Shown: positions 1 to 6,648, counted from the first letter of the stretch. The stretch is 15,292 nt of DNA from COE1 sp963596435 (GCA_963596435.1 CAVBMG010000079.1:1-15292), one strand, 5' to 3'. Translations and numbers: made by a program. The notes: generated by a model not told the origin, from the sequence alone.

Positions 1-1377
1 GAAAATGTGAGAAAAAGCGAGTTAACAAGAGAAAAACAAAGATTATTATGGGAGGAATTATTATTGGGAGGGGAAGCGGATTCGACAATTGAGGGATTTA
101 TGTATCAATTTAATTTGTCATTGAATGAAATATTGAAGTCTAATGGTGAATCTATTATGCTGGAGGGGATTATTGAGGACATTGACAAAATAGGTTCATC
201 ATGTGTAACAGCAATACAATGCAATGCAAATATCATGAGACTGTAGATATATTTAATTGGTCAAAGGTATATAAACCAATTTTACAAATGTTGAAGACTT
301 TCACATTAACAAAGGATTCTAACATAAAATTATTTTATATGCATTTTTCCCAAATGGAACACAGGGGATAAAAAATATACCTCAAACTGTTATAGAAGAT
401 ATGCTTAAAACAAAAAATGAAGATTATATTTGTGATTATATTGCTTTTATAAAAAAGCTGAAGATAAGGACATTATTAATCTGATTCAGAAGGAGCGCAA
501 GAGTAAAGAAGATAAAAAGAAAATTGTTGATTATTACAATAAGAATAAGATAAAACCTGCATGTGATGTATTGGAATTTATTAATCACAAATTTACATTT
601 CACATAGGTAAGTCTTATGAAAATCTGCATGAAGAAAATCTGAAGTTGCTCAAACAAAATGGATTTGATGGAAAGGATATAGAAGATATTGTGTATCCGA
701 ATGCGATCCCCCAAATAGCAACACTAAGTATGCTAAAGATAGAATCTAAACGAAATATAACAAAAGATGAGCTGATAGCGGAGTTGCGATTATTAAAGAA
801 AACAGCTATTTCAAGATGGACAAAAGAATTAGCAAATTATAAAAATCTTATTAAATGCAGGAGAATGCAATTATCATCAATATTAAATTATAATTATAAA
901 AAACGATGTTTAATATTCAATCCGATGGATATAGAGAATTTTGATGATCAAATTGTTGTTTTTATAAAAGATTTTGTAGATGTTTATTGCACTAAAATAA
1001 AATTACATATTCCTGCTATAGTATGTATTTTAGGTTATGATAAAAAGAAAATAGATAGTTTAGTTGTAAGATTGTACCAAAAAGGAATTGAGGTAGAGAC
1101 TGGGTATAGAGGAGATGAGTTTTACATAGAAGCATTTAATAGAATGCCAGAGAATAAGTTAAGTGATGGGTGGATGGAGTTTAGAGTTAAGGTATGCGGA
1201 GATTATCCAGATTGTATAAATGCAATCAATTTAAACAAACAGGATGATATTTTTCAATTCGCAAATGAATTACCAGAGAATCTATCAAAACAGGATGTAA
1301 ATATTGAAGTATTAGATGTGCAAAACTTTGCACAGATTGAGTTTTTACTTAAAATGAGAGATGAGGTAGAGGTATGA
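1..1377 (+). pseudogene. Decayed DUF4297-like PD-(D/E)XK nuclease (frameshifted, 5' end outside window)
   Basis: Coding similarity runs from the window edge to the TGA at 1375-1377 but changes frame at least three times. The first part (open from position 1; GTG at 7 possible) carries EGIIEDID and then AIQC, the acidic and Q-x-K parts of a PD-(D/E)XK nuclease core. A tandem CAATG duplication near 220-229 shifts the frame just before the motif lysine; the next frame continues CKYHETVDIFNW. A second shift lies near 326-334 (LYAFFPNGTQGIKNI continues), and a third in the A6 run 451-456, after which the frame is open through 1377 (a 268-codon open stretch from 571). Family knowledge: DUF4297 nucleases pair with HerA or belong to ABC-3C/CBASS defence. 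The next gene here is a HerA remnant joined by an ATGA overlap, so a DUF4297-HerA module is inferred. Several independent lesions make sequencing error an unlikely explanation. Confidence 0.7.
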
Positions 1378-1997
1378 TAGGTAAAGTTTTGGAAAGTTCA
1401 GTAAATGAAATAGTAACTCGCATGGAATTTAATGATTTTGAACAGAATAAAGAGAATTTGAAGATAGGAAAGTATGTAAAAATAGCAGTAGGTAATTATG
1501 ATTACTTAATAGCGTCAATTAAAAGTATTAAAGCTGGTGCAGATGTAAATGAGAAAGAAAAATATTTGATGACGGATGAACCTGTTGGAGTCATTAGAAA
1601 TGATGAGTTCATATCTGGCTCTACATTGTTTCCATCACCTACAGAGGAAGTAGATATTGCAGTTCAAAGCATCTTGGATAAAATATTTCAAAATAATGAA
1701 AAATATGCATTCCCAATGGGAAGATTAGTACAAAATAATGCAGTATCACTGTATATAGATGGTAATGCTTTCTTTAAAAAGCATAAAAGCATGTATTGCC
1801 TACATTACAACCTGGTCAATGCCTTATTGTGGGCGATGCGCCCCCTTTACCATCTATTGTACAAATGGAAAAACCGAATCCAGAGCCGCAGTCAAAAAAT
1901 GTAAATGTCTGTGATGTATGGAATGAAGAATGGAAAAAAAATAGATCAGAATGAACCAGTAACAATTAATGATGTATTAAAACGTTGGAGAAAATAG
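1374..1997 (+). pseudogene. HerA-type ATPase remnant with internal deletion of the motor core
   Basis: The start ATG overlaps the upstream stop (ATGA at 1374-1377). The first ~135 codons give a HAS-barrel N-terminus (IGKVLESSVNEIVTRMEFN, then KIGKYVKIAVG and later FPMGRLVQNNAVSLYIDGNAFF). In intact HerA proteins this is followed by the Walker A region; here the sequence jumps at about 1776-1792 (tandem AAAAGCAT) into another frame that reads HVLPTLQPGQCLIVGDAP and PSIVQMEKPNPEP, the typical HerA C-terminal strand and tail. Walker A, Walker B and the arginine finger, roughly 350-400 residues by family length, are missing. A second frameshift in the A8 run 1934-1941 returns to the starting frame and ends INDVLKRWRK-stop at 1995-1997. 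HerA hexamers power the partner nuclease; this one cannot hydrolyse ATP. The continuous frame from the start runs on to a TAA-free junk tail ending at 1904. Confidence 0.75.
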
Positions 1998-2027
1998 AAT
2001 ATAATTAGATTCTAATTAACAATAGGT

Positions 2028-2213
2028 ATGCATGTAATTGGTTTTGGACATGAAGTGGAGTTAATTTTATTTTATCATATTCAGCCTTTTGAATAGCGGT
2101 TGGAAATTGAGAATCTGCTACTTTTTGTACTATTTATGATTTTATGTATTTTGATAAAGCATCCGTATGTGATATGGCTGCCTATTAGAAAGAGAAACAA
2201 TGCCAGTATATAA
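2028..2213 (+). pseudogene. Membrane-protein C-terminal scrap, acyltransferase-like
   Basis: One frame reads MHVIGFGHEVELILFYHIQPFE, a TAG at 2094-2096, then RLEIENLLLFVLFMILCIL followed by IKHPYVIWLPIRKRN and a TAA at 2211-2213. The second part is a clear hydrophobic segment with a basic tail, as at the end of multi-spanning acyltransferase-3 or polysaccharide export proteins. The single stop between two parts that share a frame suggests a decayed gene end. The family assignment is a guess from the look of the last helix and from the polysaccharide-type gene nearby. It could also be chance coding. Confidence 0.25.
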
Positions 2214-2279
2214 AGAAGCAAAAGATATGTGCAGAAATGTTTTGAAGAGATTTTGCAAGTAATATAAGGAATGTTATAC

Positions 2280-2313
2280 ATATAAGGCAGCGATTACAAA
2301 TGCTGCCTTATAT
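2280..2313. terminator. Stem-loop 3' of the Rpn gene (copy 1)
   Basis: A perfect 12-bp inverted repeat, ATATAAGGCAGC with GCTGCCTTATAT, surrounds a 10-base loop (2292-2301). It lies 22 bases beyond the stop codon of the minus-strand Rpn gene. Neither side has a clear T-run, so it may be a weak terminator, an RNA-stabilising hairpin or an element that moves with the gene. The same hairpin, with a changed loop, follows the second copy. Confidence 0.6.
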
Positions 2314-2335
2314 TATAATATAGTGATGTGTGTAT

Positions 2336-3268
2336 TTACAGAGATTTTTTTAAAGACTCAATTTGTGCCCGAAGTTTTGCAATTTCGTCAGCCTGTTCAG
2401 CTAAAGCGGAGTCTTTTTCAGCTAAAGCAGAATCCTTTAGGGCAATTTCATCAGCCTGTCTGGCTAAAGCGGAGTCTTTTTCGGCGAGAGCAGAATCCTT
2501 TTCGGCAATGATATCTGCTTGCTCTTTCAGCATCCGCTGGTCACGTTTCTGGCGGCGGATGAAATCCTCACGGTTCTCCATCTGGCGGCGCATTTCACGG
2601 TCAGAGTATAGTTCGTGCATGGTGTTAGCGGCTTCTGTAAGATATTTATTATTTGTTGCGATCATCTTAACATCCTCCCAAGTAGTAGCTTTAAAAAGCT
2701 TCGCCCAATTGTCCAATCCCCAGTGCTTATCTTCGCTGGAAGCATTATTTATCTGCTTTAAGTCTAACACATGAATTGCAAATTTGCTACTGTAAACATG
2801 GTGGGTTTCTGTATCCATCATAAGATTTTTAGAATAAAAGCTGGGGTTTTCCGGGAAGGGTGTAAAGTCCAGAATACCAATCTGAATTGCCGGAAGGGTA
2901 GCACTGTAGTCATCGCCTTTGTTGAGGTTGTTAAATAATCTGCACAGGTAATTGAGAGAACGCTCTGACCAGTCATGGTAATTGACTACCTGCATCTCCA
3001 GGTCAACCTGGCGGTAGCCATTTAGGATGACATTAATGTCCAGAATAAATTCCTTTGCCATGATGTCATCACCGATTTCAATCGGATTAGTGATAATGAC
3101 AGAAGAAATATCATCAGGATTCAGATGCAGCAGTGAAATGAGCAGCCCCTTCAATGCTTCCTGATTTTTCTGGAACAAGATTCGAAATAGGTAATCATTT
3201 GTTAGATTGTACGGAAAAGAACCGCTTGCCTGCTGCAGGGCTGGTGTAAAATTTGTAGTTGTTTTCAA
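2336..3268 (-). CDS. Rpn-family PD-(D/E)XK nuclease with heptad-repeat tail
   Basis: This is a 310-residue member of the Rpn family (recombination-promoting nuclease, formerly putative transposase, TIGR01784-like). The N-terminal NDYLFRILF block is typical. The likely active-site residues are D77 in FILDINVILN and E91/Q93 in DLEMQV, and the region around HDWSERSLNYLCRLF is also family-like. After about residue 180 come a basic helical region (DREMRRQMENREDFIRRQK) and a C-terminal coiled coil built from 7-residue units (DSALAEK, ADEIAxx). I chose the TTG at 3266-3268 because AAGGAG lies 10 bases before it; an ATG 9 codons upstream (3293-3295) has no ribosome binding site. Family members in enterobacteria are DNA endonucleases linked to recombination and phage defence. 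The gene stands alone, opposite to its neighbours, with its own promoter and 3' hairpin. Confidence 0.85.
   Translation of the reverse strand: MKTTTNFTPALQQASGSFPYNLTNDYLFRILFQKNQEALKGLLISLLHLNPDDISSVIITNPIEIGDDIMAKEFILDINVILNGYRQVDLEMQVVNYHDWSERSLNYLCRLFNNLNKGDDYSATLPAIQIGILDFTPFPENPSFYSKNLMMDTETHHVYSSKFAIHVLDLKQINNASSEDKHWGLDNWAKLFKATTWEDVKMIATNNKYLTEAANTMHELYSDREMRRQMENREDFIRRQKRDQRMLKEQADIIAEKDSALAEKDSALARQADEIALKDSALAEKDSALAEQADEIAKLRAQIESLKKSL
2372..2518 (-). repeat. 21-bp heptad-coding repeat array in the Rpn gene
   Basis: Seven successive 21-bp units encode ADIIAEK, DSALAEK, DSALARQ, ADEIALK, DSALAEK, DSALAEQ and ADEIAKL. They form a 63-bp higher-order repeat (units 1-3 and 4-6) plus one unit. 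The heptad spacing with A/L at regular positions predicts an oligomerising coiled coil. The truncated second copy of the gene keeps only two units (ADIIAEQ, ADEIARL), so five units, exactly 105 bp, were gained here or lost there without changing frame. Confidence 0.85.
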
Positions 3269-3315
3269 TAGTATAAAGCTCCTTATTTTTATCATTTGCA
3301 GACGTCTGTAGGGGT

Positions 3316-3343
3316 ATTATAGCAGGGAAAAAGAAAAGCACAA
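3316..3343 (-). promoter_or_regulatory. Putative sigma-A promoter of the Rpn gene
   Basis: On the minus strand TTGTGC (3338-3343) and TGC-TATAAT (TATAAT at 3316-3321) are separated by 16 bases. This is a good -35/extended -10 match about 50 bases before the TTG start. Confidence 0.55.
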
Positions 3344-3346
3344 TGC

Positions 3347-3382
3347 GAAATGTAAAAATTCGTTTGAAATGTAAAAACTCGT
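3347..3382. repeat. Two tandem 17-bp repeats upstream of the Rpn promoter
   Basis: GAAATGTAAAAATTCGT (3347-3363) and GAAATGTAAAAACTCGT (3366-3382) differ at one base and are spaced 19 bp start to start. They sit just upstream of the putative -35 of the minus-strand Rpn gene and before the divergent iron-sulfur gene, so they could be binding sites in the shared intergenic region. There are only two units, so this is not a CRISPR. Confidence 0.5.
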
Positions 3383-3460
3383 ACTAAAAATAAGACATTT
3401 ATACAAGTTAAAGATGATTCAAAAATTGGAGCATTTAAGTATATGAGAGGAAGAAATCAA

Positions 3461-4504
3461 ATGAATAAGACAAATTGTTGTGGCTGTAGTGCATGTGTAT
3501 CTATTTGCCCAAAACAATGTATTACGATGCAAGTAGATGAGGAAGGTTTTCTATATCCTTGGACTGATAAAGAAAAATGCATTAATTGTGGACTATGTGA
3601 CAAGATATGTATGATAAATCATCCAATGGCTAGCCAAACAGACAGAAAAGGCACTGCATATGCGTGTATCAATATATCAGAGGAAGATAGACTAAGGAGT
3701 TCTTCAGGCGGCGTTTTTTCGTTATTGGCAAAATGCATACTTGCTAAGGGCGGTAAAGTCTATGGAGCCGCATTTGATGAAGAATGGCTGGTTCAGCATG
3801 TGTGTATAGATGATATAAATGATCTTAGCATGCTCCAAGGTTCAAAATATATGCAAAGCGATAAGAAGCAGACGTTTGTGCAGGTAAAAAGGGATCTTGA
3901 TAGTGGGAAAGAAGTCCTCTTTTCAGGAACACCTTGCGAAGTGAGAGGTTTGAAAAGCTTTTTACAGAAAGAGTACGAGAAACTTACTTGTGTTGATGTA
4001 GTCTGTCATGGCGTTCCATCACCATTGGTATGGAGAAAATATATAGCACATATAGAAAAACTTGTCGGAAAACCGCGTGACAGAGAATCGATTCCGTCGT
4101 ATCGGTCAAAGACCGATGGATGGAGTCGATACTCTGTATCAATTCCTTTCAGTCATGATACAGAGTATCGAAAAGGGCATGATAAAGATTTGTATATGCG
4201 AACTTTTTTAAAAGATGTTATATTGCGTCCATCATGTTATGAATGCATATGTAAGCCATCGACAAATATCAGTGATATTTCACTGGCTGACTTCTGGGGA
4301 ATTGAACAGGTTTTGCCGTGCCTTTTTGACGATAAGGGAACGTCGCTGGTTATTGTGAACTCAGAAAAAGGTAATGAGCTTTTTAAAGAGATACAGGATA
4401 AGATGAAATGGCAACAGGTCGAATATCAAACAGCGGTAAAATATAATCCAGCAATTTACAAATCTCCACAGATGCCTAAGAGCAGGGAATATTTCTTTAA
4501 ATAA
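3461..4504 (+). CDS. Two-[4Fe-4S] F420 dehydrogenase beta-subunit-like protein (polysaccharide-locus type), C-terminus cut by a stop
   Basis: The 347-residue product begins with two ferredoxin-like motifs: C6-x2-C9-x2-C12-x3-C16-P and C40-x2-C43-x2-C46-x3-C50, each able to hold a [4Fe-4S] cluster. The rest (SSSGGVFSLLAK, VLFSGTPCEVRGLKSFL, VDVVCHGVPSPLVWRKY, DISLADFWG) matches the coenzyme F420 hydrogenase/dehydrogenase beta-subunit family. Members in non-methanogens occur beside glycosyltransferases and pyruvyl transferases in capsule or exopolysaccharide clusters, where they are thought to be flavin/Fe-S oxidoreductases; the exact reaction is unknown. The ATG at 3461 follows GAGAGGAAG at good spacing. 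The frame ends with YFFK-TAA (4502-4504), yet the same frame stays open to 4658 with a basic tail like that of longer homologues, so the gene seems recently shortened by a nonsense change. No sugar genes remain beside it. Confidence 0.8.
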   Translation: MNKTNCCGCSACVSICPKQCITMQVDEEGFLYPWTDKEKCINCGLCDKICMINHPMASQTDRKGTAYACINISEEDRLRSSSGGVFSLLAKCILAKGGKVYGAAFDEEWLVQHVCIDDINDLSMLQGSKYMQSDKKQTFVQVKRDLDSGKEVLFSGTPCEVRGLKSFLQKEYEKLTCVDVVCHGVPSPLVWRKYIAHIEKLVGKPRDRESIPSYRSKTDGWSRYSVSIPFSHDTEYRKGHDKDLYMRTFLKDVILRPSCYECICKPSTNISDISLADFWGIEQVLPCLFDDKGTSLVIVNSEKGNELFKEIQDKMKWQQVEYQTAVKYNPAIYKSPQMPKSREYFFK

Positions 4505-4660
4505 TTTGGAAATATGGATAAAGAACGACTCAGGCATAAGGTGTCAGATGATAGCATAAAGGTTAGATGTATAAAACTGGTAAAGGCAGGAATGGTTAAG
4601 ATTGGAATTTATAAGGTATGGAGAATATATAAAAATAGAAAGAATAAAGAAAGTAAATAG
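4505..4660 (+). pseudogene. Severed in-frame C-terminal tail of the F420-dehydrogenase-like gene
   Basis: Directly after the TAA at 4502-4504 the same frame reads FGNMDKERLRHKVSDDSI, then KVRCIKLVKAGMVKIGIYKV and WRIYKNRKNKESK, ending with a TAG at 4658-4660. If the TAA were a sense codon the protein would be 399 residues, nearer to the usual length of this family, whose members often end in a basic helical tail. The ATG at 4514 has no convincing ribosome binding site, so separate expression is doubtful. Confidence 0.55.
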
Positions 4661-4760
4661 AGAGGCATTGGATTTTATGAGATTGAAGTGTTATTTCAAG
4701 TAAGCATATGTACAGGAATGTTCTGAAGAGATTTCGCAAGTAATATAAGGAATGTTATAC

Positions 4761-4794
4761 ATATAAGGCAGCGGCTATAAATGCTGCCTTATAT
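4761..4794. terminator. Stem-loop 3' of the truncated Rpn copy
   Basis: The 12-bp stem (ATATAAGGCAGC with GCTGCCTTATAT) is identical to that at 2280-2313, but the loop differs (GGCTATAAAT against GATTACAAAT). The stem is kept while the loop changes, so the structure either matters or was copied very recently. Confidence 0.55.
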
Positions 4795-4819
4795 CCATTT
4801 ATAATATAGTGATGTGTGT

Positions 4820-5311
4820 CTACAGAGATTTTTTTAAAGCTTCAATTTGTGCCCGAAGTCTTGCAATTTCATCAGCCTGTTCAGCAATGATATCTGCCTG
4901 ATCTTTCAGCATCCGTTGGTCACGCTTCTGGCGGCGGATGAAATCCTCACGGTTCTCCATCTGACGGCGCATTTCACGGTCAGAGTATAGTTCGTGCATG
5001 GTGTTAGCGGCTTCTGTAAGATATTTATTATTTGTTGCGATCATCTTAACATCCTCCCAAGTAGTAGCTTTAAAAAGCTTCGCCCAATTGTCCAATCCCC
5101 AGTGCTTATCTTCGCTGGAAGCATTATTTATCTGCTTTAAGTCTAACACATGAATTGCAAATTTGCTACTGTAAACATGGTGGGTTTCTGTATCCATCAT
5201 AAGATTTTTAGAATAAAAGCTGGGTTTTTCAGGGAAGGGTGTAAAGTCCAGAATACCAATCTGAATTGCCGGAAGGGTAGCGCTGTAGTCATCGCCTTTG
5301 TTGAGGTTGTT
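4820..5311 (-). pseudogene. 5'-truncated duplicate of the Rpn-family nuclease
   Basis: The minus-strand frame is open from about 5311 to the stop at 4820 and reads NNLNKGDDYSATLPAIQIG onward, nearly identical to residue 113 to the end of the complete copy at 2336-3268. Everything before that is gone, including the catalytic D77 and E91/Q93, the start codon and the promoter. An internal ATG at 5198-5200 could in principle start a 126-residue C-terminal fragment, but no ribosome binding site is evident and this would lack the nuclease core. The coiled-coil tail is short: ADIIAEQ-ADEIARL, then RAQIEALKKSL. Truncation at a sharp boundary suggests a rearrangement rather than slow decay. Confidence 0.8.
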
Positions 5312-5380
5312 TTATAATGTTTCTGGGAAACAAAAAATATATATATGCAAAATGATAAAGGCGTTATATTATGCCCATCA

Positions 5381-5412
5381 TGTTTAAGAGTGGAATTTAT
5401 AAGATTTGGAGA
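5381..5412 (+). other. Short remnant similar to the tail of the iron-sulfur gene
   Basis: Thirty-two bases here match 4593-4624 at about 27 positions, and both can be read as (K)xGIYKxWR (KSGIYKIWR here, KIGIYKVWR there). It lies just past the broken end of Rpn copy 2. It may mark a second, lost gene of the same family or a duplicated gene end. The stretch 5312-5450 otherwise holds no gene I can recognise. Confidence 0.3.
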
Positions 5413-5450
5413 AGAGAATGTATAGAAAAGGAAATGAGTATACATGGTAA

Positions 5451-5498
5451 AATCGGACTTTTTGTGATAATATAATATCATAAAGTTCGGTTTTTATT
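5451..5498 (+). terminator. Rho-independent terminator-like hairpin
   Basis: AATCGGACTTTTTGTGATA and TATCATAAAGTTCGGTT form a long imperfect stem with G-U pairs, followed by a T-run (TTTTTATTTA). It ends whatever transcript comes through the remnant zone and insulates the Rpn gene that follows. Confidence 0.5.
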
Positions 5499-5533
5499 TA
5501 TCCAAACAAGAACAAAAGTTCCGAACATATGTA

Positions 5534-5562
5534 TTGACTCTACACAAAATATATAGTATTAT
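5534..5562 (+). promoter_or_regulatory. Putative sigma-A promoter of the second Rpn-family gene
   Basis: TTGACT (5534-5539), a 17-base spacer and TATTAT (5557-5562) give a near-consensus vegetative promoter about 58 bases before the chosen ATG at 5621. Confidence 0.65.
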
Positions 5563-5620
5563 GCCTATTGAATGGTATTATGCGAATATCATTTGAAGCA
5601 TATAAGATGGAGTGGTACAT

Positions 5621-6499
5621 ATGGGAGAAAAGGATCTGACAGAGAATTACCTGGAGGCATACAATGATGTCTTTGCCGACATTATAAATGTATTGTTGTG
5701 TGATGGTAAACAGGTTATTTTGCAGGAACATCTGGAAGCGGATGGCAATAAGACTATTTACAAAGCTGATAAGAAGGTTCATGAGCAGGAGAGGGACATT
5801 GCCAAGTTCTGGAAAGACGGGCATATCAAGATAGCGTTGCTTGGACTGGAGAACCAGACGGATGCGCACCCATACATGCCGCTTAGAATGATAGGATATG
5901 ATGGGGCGACTTACCGGAGTCAGATACTTAAAGAACATGAGGGGGAAGAAAAGTATCCAGTGATTTCCATTGTATTATATTTTGGGATGGATCATTGGGA
6001 TAAGCCGAGAAGTTTAAGAGAATGTTTTAAGAATATTCCTAAGGAATTAAGTCAGTATGTGAATGATTATAAGATACATGTATTTGAGATAGCATATTTG
6101 ACACCAGAACAAGTGGAGATGTTCCAGAGCGATTTCAGGATAGTGGCAGATTATTTCGTGCAGATGAGAACGAATAAGGAATATAATCCCAGTCAAGAAG
6201 TTATGAAGCATGTAGATGCAGTATTGAAACTCATGAGTGTTCTGACTCAGGATGACCGGTTTGAAGAGATGCAGAATGGTGCACAGGGAGAGGTGAAGAC
6301 GATGTGTGAGGTATTGGATAATGCAATCAGTAAGGGAAGAATTGAAGGAAGAACAGAAGGCAGAGCCGAGGAGATTATTGAGTCCGGATTTGAATTTGGT
6401 TTATCGGAAAATGACATTTTGGAGCGTTTGCAAAAGAAATTGCATGTATCAGCACAAATGGCAAGGGAGTATTTGCAGAGATTCAAGATGACCGTATGA
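5621..6499 (+). CDS. Rpn-family PD-(D/E)XK nuclease, second subfamily
   Basis: A 292-residue Rpn-family protein of a different subgroup from the minus-strand copies. NDVFADIINVLL opens the nuclease domain; HIKIALLGLENQTDAHPYMP supplies the E-x-Q element (E in LENQ), followed by RMIGYDGATYRSQI and PVISIVLYFGMDHWDKPRSL, the usual order in this family. The C-terminal ~60 residues contain a repeated RIEGRTEGRAEE basic-acidic helix and a small helical end (LSENDILERLQKKLHVS), typical of the family. I chose ATG 5621 because GGAG lies 8 bases before it; a GTG at 5612 is also possible. It has its own promoter, stands alone and is intact. Probable role: DNA endonuclease in recombination or phage defence, inferred from characterised Rpn proteins. 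Confidence 0.85.
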   Translation: MGEKDLTENYLEAYNDVFADIINVLLCDGKQVILQEHLEADGNKTIYKADKKVHEQERDIAKFWKDGHIKIALLGLENQTDAHPYMPLRMIGYDGATYRSQILKEHEGEEKYPVISIVLYFGMDHWDKPRSLRECFKNIPKELSQYVNDYKIHVFEIAYLTPEQVEMFQSDFRIVADYFVQMRTNKEYNPSQEVMKHVDAVLKLMSVLTQDDRFEEMQNGAQGEVKTMCEVLDNAISKGRIEGRTEGRAEEIIESGFEFGLSENDILERLQKKLHVSAQMAREYLQRFKMTV

Positions 6500-6528
6500 C
6501 AGAGGGATAGAATAGATAATATATTTCC

Positions 6529-6569
6529 CCAGACTTGATAATTTTTTATCAAATTATATTGTAATCTGG
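6529..6569 (+). terminator. AT-rich hairpin after the Rpn gene
   Basis: TTGATAA-TTTT-TTATCAA (6535-6552) is a perfect 7-bp stem, framed by CCAGA (6529-6533) and TCTGG (6565-6569), which could pair outside it. There is no proper T-run after the structure, so terminator activity is uncertain. It lies between the Rpn stop and the likely pfkA promoter. Confidence 0.35.
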
Positions 6570-6587
6570 AATAAAATAGATTAAAAT
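6559..6587 (+). promoter_or_regulatory. Candidate pfkA promoter
   Basis: TTGTAA (6559-6564) and TAAAAT (6582-6587) with a 17-base spacer lie 61 bases before the pfkA ATG. The sequence is so AT-rich that other choices exist. Confidence 0.4.
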
Positions 6588-6648
6588 AAGAAGGTGAATG
6601 AGAAAAAAATAACAATGTTTATGTTATATATGCATAGGAGGTATTATC

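Larger units (their letters stand above)
2217..2932. repeat. Long direct repeat, copy 1 (Rpn 3' part plus hairpin)
   Basis: This stretch matches 4702-5311 almost base for base in the same orientation. It starts about 60 bases before the 3' hairpin, includes the hairpin and the 3' two thirds of the Rpn gene, and ends at GAGGTTGTT. The one large difference is 105 bp of heptad-coding repeats that are present only here. Copy 1 lies inside the complete gene, so it is probably the older state of the coding part. Confidence 0.85.
4702..5311. repeat. Long direct repeat, copy 2
   Basis: Near-identical to 2217-2932 in the same orientation, apart from the missing 105 bp of heptad repeats and a few substitutions. 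The match stops abruptly after GAGGTTGTT at 5311. The two copies enclose the whole F420-dehydrogenase-like gene and could support loop-out or amplification by homologous recombination. Confidence 0.85.

Noticed and set aside
436..714. Minus-strand hydrophobic open frame within the decayed nuclease gene
   Set aside because: Isoleucine/phenylalanine-rich because of AT-rich antisense DNA; the plus strand carries the nuclease coding signal.
2372..2518. Regularly spaced repeats that might be a CRISPR array
   Set aside because: Units are 21 bp, contiguous, in frame, and encode heptads; there are no spacers.
2323..2774. Plus-strand open frames with repeated Ser/Ala/Lys or Gln/Leu/Arg patterns across the Rpn gene
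   Set aside because: They are antisense readings of the 21-bp heptad repeat and of the Rpn coding strand; no start signal or family match.
5198..5311. Frameshift in Rpn copy 2 as the cause of its short open frame
   Set aside because: The homologous frame stays open up to the breakpoint at 5311; the open reading simply lacks a start codon upstream, so it is a truncation and not a frameshift.
5540..5938. Minus-strand open frame over the start of the second Rpn gene
   Set aside because: It lies opposite a well-supported gene and its promoter, with no recognisable domain or ribosome binding site.
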